Shown: piece after piece, positions 54,965 to 64,000 of the stretch
Numbering within the stretch: position 1 is the stretch's first letter
Layout of the letters: each line of letters begins with the position of its first letter
Assembly (NCBI RefSeq): GCF_000151665.1
Contig: NW_013171867.1
Coordinates: 734,273 to 798,272 of the forward strand
Source of the DNA: Blastocystis hominis
Taxonomy: Eukaryota > Sar > Bigyra > Opalinata > Blastocystidae
Direction of reading: 5' to 3'
Length of the DNA: 64,000 bases
The notes under the pieces: model-generated
Seen by the model: the letters and a program-made list of their open reading frames with translations, nothing else
Databases searched by the model: none
Told to the model about the DNA's origin: nothing
Program-made: the position numbers and the translations under genes

Positions 54965-55009
54965 ACACACACGCCTTCGAGTCTTCGAAGTCTTTCGGGT
55001 CAGAGAGAT

Positions 55010-55027
55010 TGTTTGTTCCAACAAACA
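55010..55027. terminator. Shared paired 3'-end element of eS4 and Grc3 genes
   Basis: TGTTTGTT (55010-55017, plus), CC, AACAAACA (55020-55027; minus-strand TGTTTGTT). It is positioned between convergent genes; the Grc3 coding end is 3 bp beyond it and has no encoded stop. Confidence 0.8.
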
Positions 55028-55030
55028 CGC

Positions 55031-57145
55031 CATTGAGGGAAGTCTCGCTTCAGGTTGGTGCGCGAGGAGATCGGCAGACAGCCCGCGCCCACCAGGTTGC
55101 TGGCTTGGAACAAGGTGCTGTACGGCAGCGACTACGCCTTACGCCTGCGCAAATGACCCACCGAGCTCAGCAACTCCGAGGGGATGGGCGAGGCGGAGAT
55201 CACGAGCGTGTTCACGCGTTCCAGGTCGTTTCGGGAGAGCGGCGACAGCACGACGATCCGATTCCTGCGCAGATCCACGGACTGCACGACCCCCAGTCCC
55301 AGCGCCTCGCACACGGGCAGTCTGCGCAGCAGCTTGGGCGTTCTCTTGGCGCGCGGAATGGGCACGTTCGCCGTCCACGGCGTGCCTGCCTCGCGGGCAT
55401 CCTCGTTCGCCTCGTTCGCCTCGTTCGCCTCGGTGGCCTCGGCTGCCGGCACAAACGCGGGATCGACGGCGAGTCCCACGACGGACCCGGCGAGCGTGAG
55501 ATAGTAATAGACGGGCGAGCTGTCGCGGAGATAGCACTGCACGCGGTCGATGGCGAAGGAATAGCGCGGCAGCGCGAGCAGCCGGTCGCCCAGCCGGCCT
55601 CGCCGATTCTCCACGAAGTACTGCACCAGTCGCTCCGTGCGCAGACTCTTCGTGTTCAGCTTCTTCTTCCCCTCGCTCTGCGCGTAGAGCGTCACCAAAC
55701 GCGACGTCTCCAGATTCTCGATCGGACACTTCTCCGGCTCGCTCGGCAGCTGAATCTACGCTGGATCCCCGCGGGAATCCCTACAAACACGACGTGGGAA
55801 CACGTGATCGCCTGCTTGGTGGCGTTGAGAATCTCCGCGCCGACGCCCTTGATCCACCCGCACGTGTTGATCACCAACGGATACTCTACATCGCAGCGGA
55901 GAGGGCGAACGAACTCGAAAGCGACGTTGTGTAGCGCTCCACCAAGTAGTTCATGCACTCGATGTACACGGCTGGGTGGTTCTCGGGGGATTTCTCTCCG
56001 AAATACACCGCACTACGTCGCAGAGACCGCACACACAAACCTGAACAAGTGCCGGTTGATGTGGCACACGGTCGACCCGCGGAACTGGGGAGTCGACAGC
56101 AGACTCAGTGAGAGATAGCCTTCAGGAGTGCCGTCTCCCTGGCCCACGTCGATGTCCAAAAAAGCCACTTTTTCGTGATGATTTAAGATGGAGTTGAGGA
56201 GGGCGCGGCAATAGACGCTTTTTCCCGCGTTTCTCGCACCGCAGACGAGAGTGACGCTCATGGCGGAGTTTGAAATGAGAGAGAAGCTCGGAATGAAGGG
56301 AAGAAAAAAAGGAAACGTCTCGCCAAGACGAATCGAAAGTGAGGATTGTGTTGTGTGTGTTGGACTTTTGTTTGCTGCGAGGAATGGGGTTGTATTCGGT
56401 GAGAAGGCAAATCTCGGGTAGTTGGAACCGAGAGGCGTCTTCTTTTAGAGTAGTGGGATTGTAATCGAAGGAGAGAAGGTCTTCGTCGTTTTCTTCTTCT
56501 TCTACCTCTCCTTCTCCCTCTTCTTCTTCTCCCTCTCCCTCTCCCTCTCCCTCTCCCTCTCCCTCTCCCTCCTCTTCTTCTTCTTCTTCTTCTTCTTCTT
56601 CCAGACTATTTGATTTGGGAGACTGCAAATAAACACGTTTCTTATCGGGGAAAATAGCGATTACAACTACTGGAAAGAAACATGATTAAAACAACTTGGA
56701 TTATTTTGTAATAACAGTTTATAATCATTACGAGCATTTGTACTTACCAAATAATGAGAACGGACATCTGTCTTTTTACTATCAATTCCAGTTATAGGAA
56801 TCGCGCTCTCATATGTCGGTGACTCGACAAAATACGGAGTTTGACGTATTTTGCAATGGTGACCTGAGAATGCAGAGAATACAAAAGAGCATACCATAAA
56901 CTTCTACCCTTCCCTTTATAACATCAAAGTAATAGGTTCCAGCCACAATAGCAGAGTCTCCAGGAAACATCCCAACAAATAGAGTATTCGTATCGTCATC
57001 CTTTAATACACACGATCGACTTTTCAATGAACTCACTGGGTAGTCAATCGATTCCTAATTGTAAAAAAACGCAAAAGGCCAGTACCTCTGACTTCCTCTC
57101 ATTAAAATATACTTGTGCTTGGGACTTGGGAGAGTATGGAGGCAT
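55031..57145 (-). CDS. GRC3: Polynucleotide 5'-kinase Grc3/NOL9-like
   Basis: Kinase that phosphorylates RNA 5' ends in ITS2 processing of pre-rRNA in the nucleolus. The start at 57143-57145 gives MPPYSPKSQAQVYFNERKSE, joined by a 31-nt intron to SIDYPVSSLKSRSCVL. FVGMFPGDSAIVAGTYYFDV and GRVEVYG match the Grc3 N-terminal domain. A very acidic Glu/Gly stretch follows, coded by the repeat at 56516-56602. The kinase core has TLVCGARNAGKSVYCRALLN (Walker A) and VAFLDIDVGQGDGTPEGYLS, then YPLVINTCGWIKGVGAEIL. A last 30-nt intron joins ELLSS to SLPYSTLFQASNLVGAG. The frame then runs into the 3' motif as CAA TG|G; polyadenylation would make TGA. One intron (56623-56748, 126 nt) is unusually long, and the join just before the Walker A part is not resolved. 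Confidence 0.78.
55400..55432. repeat. 9-bp coding repeat (CTCGTTCGC)n
   Basis: Three to four copies encode Glu-Ala-Asn on the minus strand in Grc3. Confidence 0.85.
56516..56602. repeat. CTT/CCCTCT low-complexity repeat
   Basis: TTC triplets flank about six CCCTCT hexamers; on the minus strand they read poly-Glu and Glu-Gly in Grc3. Confidence 0.9.
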
Positions 57146-57466
57146 ACGAAAGGCAACCAAACAATACTATGACAAGGTTTCGGAATAATGCACTTTTGTG
57201 TTTAGAACAGAGTTAAGATTGGAGTGAACATTGTAAATACTTGTGGACCGAAGGTGGAAAGCGTGATGGAAACAAAACTGCTCAAACACAGTCATTTCCA
57301 ACAAACAATATCTCACATCATGTATACAAATCACATCTCCCCTCTACCCAAGAGGCAGCTTCAATTTTCGTTTCTGCTCCTTAGTCAACTTCTTCAGCTT
57401 GACGATATTTCGACGTTCATTCATTCGACTCGTCATTCTCTCCATATACTCATCTCTCTCTGCCTC

Positions 57467-59207
57467 TCATCCCCGTCCTCCATTCCTACCAAACCGCTTC
57501 TTCGCCATCTGCAGCGTTCCCTTCACGATTCTCTTCTCATCGATCCACTTCGCGTTCCAATTCACATCGCTCTCTTGTTTGGACCGCGTTCGCGAGAAAT
57601 AACCCTCCGGTCCCTGATGAATCCCCAGCACTCGCTCCGTTACATCGACGAGAACGCCGTGCTGGCTCAGAATATACCCCATCATGTAGTTGTCGATCAG
57701 GAAGCGAGCGATCACCACAGGGTCCATGTCTTCGAACGAAACCGCGTTGGAGAAAATGAAGTAATCGGCGCTGCGATAGTCTCGGATTGCGCCAAGCGAA
57801 GGAACGAGATTGATCAGATAGGATTCGTAGCGTTTCATGGAGCTGAAATTGACGGGTTTGGGCGTTTTGAGGCCCCAGACAGTGGAGCTGATTTCGTGCT
57901 AGAATGAAAAAAGAAAGAGAATCAATGCCTTTGGGTTGAGCGAGCCTTTCTCGACGAGGGCTTCGCATTGCGTTAATGTGTCAAACAGATTGGGAGCGAC
58001 GAGAATATCGCTGTTGATGAAGCCGACGTAGCGGCTGTGGAATAAAGTCTTCGCTCTCTCGAGCATGTATTTCATGAAGGGAAGTCGGAATTCGTTCACT
58101 CTAAACATTCAATTGGCTTTGAATCGGCACTCGTAATTGGAGTCATACGCGATGCCCAGAGCGTCACAAGCGCGTTTCACTCGCTTCGAGTTCGTGTAGA
58201 TGAGAGCTCGGAAGGAGAAGTGGCGCTGGAAGAAGGAGAACATGGCGAGAGTGTTGTTGGTGGGAAGACTCAGCTCGCGTTTCCCGAAGGTTTCGACGGA
58301 TGTCACAAGAACGAGCTGAAATGTGTCGTTTGAAAAGGGCTCCGTTCGTTTCGGAATGGGAGATGAGTTGGAGAAAAGGGAGGAAGAGGGGGTGTGGGAG
58401 GGAAGAGAGTGTTGTTTGGGAGGAGAAGAATGAGGCAAAGTCGAGGTTTGGGATTGAAGAGTTTGCTTGCGAATTGGTTCAGCTTTGCTGGATCGCAACT
58501 TCCACAAATTGGCTTTGGGACTCTTCTTTGGGGGTCGTCTGAAAGAAGCTGATGTTGCCGCGTTTGCCTTGGCTTCTGCGAGAGAAGGGTCCATAGAAAG
58601 AGAGGCTGGATTGCTCATGTCTTCCATTGATTGAGTATTGGATTCAGAGAATTGTTTAGATGGATCCATCGCATCGTTCATGTTTCCTTCCAATTTCAAT
58701 TCACTCGCTTCTAAGTTCAACAACCTCCGAACACTTCTACTTTTATCGGACTCGGAGGGATTGTTATTTAACGTTTTACTACTAAAAGGCATGCTGACGG
58801 AAGAAACCCCAGAAGTTGGACTATTCTCTGCAACCTCATTTGCAGGGTTGGCTGTTACACTCGGTTTTGGTTGCTCGACAATTAGACCCTTCGAAAGTTT
58901 GTAGTTGTACACCAATTCCAGAGACTTCTGCTTCCTCTCTTGTATAACACTTTCTGGCCATCCAAACTGACTTCGATCTTCTCCGAATGTCCAATACTCT
59001 CTCTTCGGTTTATGTTTTGGAACAAAACTCTCTTCTGTCGAAATAACCCGAGTATCCTTAGAAGGATCTCTCTCAGCCGTGAAGCCTCTGTGCAAATCAT
59101 AAACTACAGATTTCTAAGTGTCATAGGTTAATGATGAACGATACGAAAAAGGAGGCAAATATCATAATAGAAAACAATAGAGACAGTTGTCGGAATAACA
59201 TTTTCAT
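57467..59207 (-). CDS. Signal-anchored glycosyltransferase-like protein
   Basis: A likely Golgi type II protein. The start at 59205-59207 gives MKMLFRQLSLLFSIMIFASF, a signal anchor, joined by a 31-nt intron to KSVVYDLHRGFTAERDPSKD. A Ser/Pro-rich stem of about 200 residues follows. The lumenal domain begins FQLVLVTSVETF, then FSFRALIYTNSKRVKRACDALGI, like the first strands of a GT-A nucleotide-diphospho-sugar transferase. Next come HSRYVGFINSDILVAPNLFDTL with the DxD-like NSD, then RSADYFIFSNAVSF and, near the end, DVTERVLGIHQGPEGYFSRT; VxxIHQ is common at this position in related GT families. Introns of about 30-35 nt occur near 57900 and 58108. Donor and acceptor sugars cannot be told. It is divergent from the next gene. 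Confidence 0.65.
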
Positions 59208-59402
59208 ATCAATTTATAATACACAACACGTTCCAAACCAATACACAGCTTTCTAGCAAACAGAATAGTTATTTTAGCAATAACTACAAAGATGTGATAA
59301 TGATAAGGAAAACTATGTCAGACTGACCCAATCCAAAAATCAAACAGATTTCTTTATTCAAACTAAAAGATACTTTATACTGATCTACAGCGATACTAAT
59401 CG

Positions 59403-60360
59403 ATGAAACCACCTGAAGATTGCCTCGACGAGTTTCTCTTGTTGAATGAAGGTAGAGTTGAACGGGCTGTTTGATATTTAGAAGATATTGTCATAGAAAA
59501 TCTGTTTGATCATATAATAAGTTGTATGAATGTCTTCATAGAGTTTTCCGAAAAACAAAGGATTACTTTTTCGAATAAAGTGATATCCTCAATATTGCAC
59601 ATGAAGACAAAAGATCGAGATGCTTTCCTCATAGTGCTTTGTCAAATGAGTGCCTTACCTTTAGTCTTTCTTCGATCTATACTACAGAAAGGGTCCAATG
59701 TCATGTAGAAAAACGGTTCTGCTTATTCTAATCCGTCTAAAGGAGGTTGACGCCTCACTAGTGTCCTGCGTTCTAAACAGCCGCAGTTCCTGTATGAAGG
59801 AGACCAACCACTCTCCCAAAGAGCACGAGCTCTTGCTCCGCCTGTTTCTCAGTTCCCTCTCTCCCTCGAAAGTCATTGCTGCGATCCATTCTGCTGCCGC
59901 CTCGTCTGTGATCCCTACCATCCGCAATCTCTACCACATCCCGGTCTCTCACCTGCTCTCTGACTATTTGGAGACCGAAAATGGGATTCTAGGCGTGAAT
60001 TCCGTGGAACTGTTGGAAGAAGTGATCGATCTGTTGCTCCGCGTCAGTCAGCAATCAACGCATTATCAGCGAATTCTGATCATTTCGCATCTCTTCAAAC
60101 GGCTCGATCAAAGAGAGGAGGGTTGCGAATTGGTACTGAACGCGATCGCTTCTGTCCTGCAGTCGACGTATTACATCTTAACCGAGCCTGAGATCGCGCT
60201 GCTGATTCGGTATTACAACTCGAAGTATCAGTCCAGCGTGATTCCCGTTCTTTACCGTGTTGTTTTGCGATGTATGGACGATGTGAAGCGAGTGGCGGAG
60301 GAATGCGGCAACGTTGAGGCTTCCAAGCTGCAATGGATCGGTCTCACCGCACTCAAATAG
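59403..60360 (+). CDS. Helical protein of unknown function
   Basis: I do not recognise this gene. The start at 59403 gives MKPPEDCLDEFLLLNE, joined by a 30-nt intron (near 59451-59480) to EDIVIENLFDHIISCMNVFI. The sequence is a series of amphipathic helices (FSEKQRITFSNKVISSIL, DAFLIVLCQMSALPLVFLRS). A join at about 59700-59750 moves it into a second frame that continues SKVIAAIHSAAASSVIPTIR, GVNSVELLEEVIDLLLRVSQ, then VLQSTYYILTEPEIALLIRY and ends LQWIGLTALK with TAG at 60360. The pattern resembles HEAT or ARM solenoids. It has no membrane segment. Its 3' end is convergent with the SM-protein gene, with TTTGTTTGTT repeats at 60415-60450 between them. Confidence 0.45.
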
Positions 60361-60490
60361 TCTAGTTGTGTTTTGTATTCAGGCATTCATTTATCGATTT
60401 ATATCTCGTTTGTTCAAAGTTTGTTTGTTCGAAGTTTGTTTGTTTGATTGATTGATCGACTGTTTATTGTTTTATCGAAAACAAACCCAG

Positions 60491-62958
60491 TTACAATAAT
60501 GATGATGAATCCAGTTCATACAAAGAACTCGCAAAGTTTCCTTGTTTATAAAGATGGGTGGACGCAATCGTCAAATTCCGTCCTGATGCCTCTGCGAATT
60601 CATTCAAGCTCTGAATCTCCGAAAAGCACGTTCCTCCCACGATATAGCAGATTATCGGCTCCCCCGTTATCGTCGTCGGCTTCGGCGCGGGTTTTCCGTA
60701 CCATTCCACTTCTCCCTTCTTCTCCACCGCTTTCTTCGACAGCATTTTCGTGCTCCGCATGTTGCCTCGCACGCTCCGACTCAGATCCTGACCGATGATT
60801 CCTTGCACCACATGATCGCCCGAGTCGTACAGCGCGAATTTCGTCGGCGGCAGCGCGTTCGTCGCCAGATCCTACGCTTCACCCGCTTCACTCGTCCCCA
60901 CATTCAGCAAAAATCGAATCTGGCTTTCATACCGCGTTGTCATCAGCTGCGTGGTCTTCTGTAACTGCTTCGCCTACCTCAAAACCCGATCTCAAACCGT
61001 ACTTGGCGAGCATATTCCTTGGTGTCCAATCGCTGCTTCATCGGCTACAATTCATTTCGAATTTCAATTCCAACCTGCGCAAGATTCACATTCAAAAGCT
61101 TCAAATTTTGCACCAGAGAGTAATCGCCCATCGGCAATCCGCTCTGCTGGAAGAGCCGTCGCTGCGTATCAGAATCGAGACCCCGAGCGATCGCGTACAT
61201 CAGGATCAATCGCCGCTTGTCCTGCATGCTACACGTCATTCAACGGCTTTGGCACAAACGTGATTTCGCTTGCGAGCACTGCGTCCAGTTCCGCAAGCAG
61301 CTTTTCTCTAGAAAAAAAGGGAAACGTGGAAACTCTACTGGGACGGAGTGGATCCAGCATCGTCGCATCCAGTCAGAATGATCTGTTCCTTTTCGTGAAG
61401 ATCTCAAGCCAGAGCTACGAGAGGAATCAGCCGATTGAGCGCGTGATCGCGGAACAGGTCGATACACATACGACTGATCGTGACGTGCAGCGCAAACAAA
61501 TCGTTCCGCTGCTTTCTCTCCGGCAGCGTTTTGATCAGATTTCCGATATCCTGAATGGAATTCTACGGAAAACCTTGCGATCGTCGCTCACTTTGCTCTC
61601 TTCCTTCTCGGCCTGAAACACCTCCACCGCCTTATTAATCCATACTGCAACTCACTCGACGATTCCTTCCCTACCCGCCGTGTTCTGAATGTGTTCGTAT
61701 TTATACGCTTCCCAAATCCGATCCTGCGAATTCAGCAGGACTGTTCGCGACTTGTCTTCGCCGGAGCGCGATCGATACTCGAACTACGCGTCAGACCGCA
61801 GCGACTCGCTCACTTCGCCGCCTTCTCCGACAGGGAGCAGATCCATCACCATGGGCTATGAATGGATTGGTGGGTTTGAACTGTACTTCGTAGGTAATGG
61901 GATGCATGAGTGGAATCAACGGATCTACGGTGCGATCCACCAAGAAGAGAAGCCCCTTTTCGTGAAGTTGACCGCCGATCGCGATGTGTTGTTCGATCTA
62001 GGGATGAGCCAACCGACTCGATTCCACAGATTGATAAAAGAGATCGGCGATTCGGTCACAAGGATAGCAGTTATAGTAGTGAATGTGAGGCTTGATGCCC
62101 AGATTCACGCAGATATCCACGAGCTTTCATTGAGAAGGAGGCGGATTCCTACACTGCTGGCAATTTGTTGGAGCACCGAATCATTGCGAACGCTGCCCCA
62201 GATGTCGGAGAGCGCGGTGGGGATATCTGGAGTGGAGATAAGGAAGAGAGAAATACTGGACAACGCGAGATTGGGCTCCTCGACGTGATAGTTCATGTGG
62301 ATAAACTTGGTGTTCTGGGATCAAACGATGAAAGAAAAGGGTACCACCAAGCGCTTTCGAAGCACTTTGTTGTCGAGAATTCGAGTAGAAAGGTCTTCTG
62401 TTAGATCTGAATAGATAAAAAAAATAAAACAAGGAAACCTCCTTTGAAACGTAGTGCCACCTTGTCATACAAAACGGTTTCTCCACTCTGATCCTCCATT
62501 CCGCAGTAGGTGATTCTACAACAGAAACGGAAATAGGAATATACCGGTCAATACAACCCTCAGCACCGATAAACGACTTGATCTCCTTAAAATCCTGAAG
62601 TTTGAATTCTGTCACATTCCCATACCTCCAATATCAAGGAAACATTATTACTTGTGGGCTCAACAAAATAAATGGCACAAACTCCCGGAACATAGTCTCT
62701 TTTTGATTCGATGTGTTCTAATACTATTTATAAAACCGAGTAAGTGCTAGGATACAGATACAACCGTTATCAAAAAGGGCGAACTGTCCACAAACAGAAT
62801 TTACTAACGACATCGTCGTATTGTCCAAGATAAGAATGAAATTCTCCTTTTCTGGTAGACCGATCACTTGGTCCAGAATTACTACAATTCAGGCATATAA
62901 ATAGCAATATACTATCTTTACTGACGGAGCCTATTGTCTTTATCTCTTCTGCACTCAT
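60491..62958 (-). CDS. Sec1/Munc18 (SM) family protein
   Basis: SM proteins clasp SNARE bundles to promote fusion. The start at 62956-62958 gives MSAEEIKTIGSV, joined by an intron of about 40 nt to IILDQVIGLPEKENFILILD, like the LLDQLIG start of Sec1 domain 1. Next are KRDYVPGVCAIYFVEPTSNN (PxxxAIYFxxPT), and later FLVDRTVDPLIPLMHPITYE, the DRxxDPxxPLLHxxTY motif, followed by DLLPVGEG and LLNSQDRIWEAYKYEHI. DKRRLILMYAIARGLDSD matches the DKxRLxLLY segment. The end has GEPIICYIVGGTCFSEIQSL and RNLTIASTHLYKQGNFASSL, as in VGGVTYSE and GSTHILTP. Sec1 rather than Vps45, Sly1 or Vps33 seems likely but is not certain. With Sec3 in this window it points to exocytosis. Many short introns are present. 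Confidence 0.85.
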
Positions 62959-64000
62959 AATTTACAGATTCTGTCAACAAAACACGAGATATCTAATAGT
63001 CGTTCAAGTGAATGCAACCGCGGGGATCCTTTGAAAAGTGTGGGATGATGTTGTAAGAATACTCTTGGAGTGATTGTATAAGAAATGAAAGCGGTGAATA
63101 ATCAAATTGAAACGGATGATGGGAAGAGGCAGGCGACGAAGATTTAGGAATGGAGGAAAAATGGAAAAATTCAACGAAGAAGGGTAGTAGGAAAGGGGGA
63201 TGTTGTAAGAACAGTAGCATCGCTGTTTGAGAGCGTTCGTTGTTCGGTAGTTTCCATTTTTGAATTCATCACTGGTAAGGAAGCTGCAATTGATTTGGAA
63301 GAGAATAATACACCAGGTAACTTCAAATATAGAAAGGAACAATAATATCAGCTGTTGGAAGTATTTAAAAACGTTGGTGCTAGAAAAGTGTCTGGTACTG
63401 AATGTACTTGGATCAACAATGATTGCAACCAGAGAAATCGTACATGTTCGTAAGTGTGGCTGGAAAGGGAGTGAAACGAAATAGGCTTTGTGTTTATAGT
63501 GAAGGAAAATAGAAGGATTGGAATCGAATCAGAATAGAGAGAGAAGAAAGGAAATCGTTTGTTCATTGGCATTAGGCAGTGAAAATAAGAAACAACTGCA
63601 AAGCAGTACGTTTGATAAACAAGGAGATTAGGAATAGGATTCCAATAGAAATTAGGCTGCACTAATAACTTCACTTGAGTGTTTCGGAAGCACCATCAGC
63701 AATGGAGCATTGCTTGGACAGGAGATTCCGTGTTGAACTGCCCTTCTCAAAAAATGGGAATAGAACGAATTACAATACATCGCGTGTGATTATTACAAAA
63801 TAGATTTGATATTTGATCTATTGAGTGAAAATGATAACTAATAGATTGAGAAGAGTAATATAATAAATAATGTTGAAGAAATGAGTTTATATCGTAATCA
63901 GGAAACGAACTGGATGTGACCAGCTTAATGTTGAAAAAAGAATAATGATGACATTAAGAATATATATATCATAGATTCGAAATGAAACTACAAATCGCAT
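62959..64000. other. AT-rich right end, no gene recognised
   Basis: About 1 kb of AT-rich sequence with open frames of 60-110 codons on both strands that show no recognisable features. One CCGCGG lies at about 63019. The 5' region of the SM-protein gene is included at its left end. Confidence 0.5.

Noticed and set aside
60411-60455. TTTGTTTGTT tandem repeats as a mobile-element end
   Set aside because: They are better explained as clustered 3'-end motifs between two convergent genes.

Overview
The window looks like nuclear DNA of the anaerobic gut stramenopile Blastocystis. Four signs agree. Spliceosomal introns are almost all 28-36 nt with GT..AG ends. The motif TGTTTGTT lies just downstream of many stop codons, and some genes have no encoded stop before it, which fits the stop-by-polyadenylation mechanism known in Blastocystis. 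A SufC-SufB fusion gene (SufCB), a Blastocystis hallmark, is at 35046-37516. Genes are packed closely on both strands with no operon logic. No subtype can be named from the sequence alone.

Layout. 1-2330: part of an Fn3-domain protein with a coding minisatellite. 3520-5170: a Polinton-like capsid fossil in AT-rich DNA. 6797-7408: 2-Cys peroxiredoxin, followed by a lone 5S rRNA gene (7581-7694). 7883-14865: ORC3, then divergent CIAO1 (Fe-S assembly) and glucosidase II alpha (ER glycoprotein quality control). 15143-20452: exocyst Sec3 and an Spt20-like protein. 20515-27598: a large intronless membrane protein, an IST1-like protein with an acidic serine tail and two unknown proteins. 28140-34464: a broken EH-domain gene and an inverted pair of MORN-LRR genes. 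35046-38784: SufCB and syntaxin-16-like Qa-SNARE. 39546-42537: an EGF-like type I membrane protein. 42730-46915: a kinase-fold protein lacking the DFG motif and a CLASP/TOG protein. 47217-53131: a secreted QRT3-like beta-helix protein, a PP4 regulatory subunit 1-like HEAT protein and alanine aminotransferase. 53498-62958: Sec61 beta, ribosomal protein eS4, Grc3/NOL9, a signal-anchored glycosyltransferase, a helical unknown and a Sec1/Munc18 protein. 62959-64000: nothing recognisable.

The identified genes are mainly housekeeping: membrane traffic (Sec3, syntaxin 16, SM protein, Sec61 beta, perhaps IST1), cytosolic Fe-S supply (SufCB, CIAO1), protein folding and glycosylation, ribosome production, replication, transcription and microtubules. 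Several gene models were checked by summing exon lengths: glucosidase II alpha, CIAO1, alanine aminotransferase, eS4, Sec61 beta, the kinase-like gene and the IST1-like gene all give whole codon numbers after removing the listed introns.

Most unusual signals: frequent CCGCGG palindromes that often sit inside the tiny introns; 3' ends of convergent genes sharing one paired TGTTTGTT/AACAAACA element; probable polyadenylation-made stop codons; modular phase-1 LRR exons in the MORN-LRR pair; and 9-bp coding minisatellites in unrelated genes.
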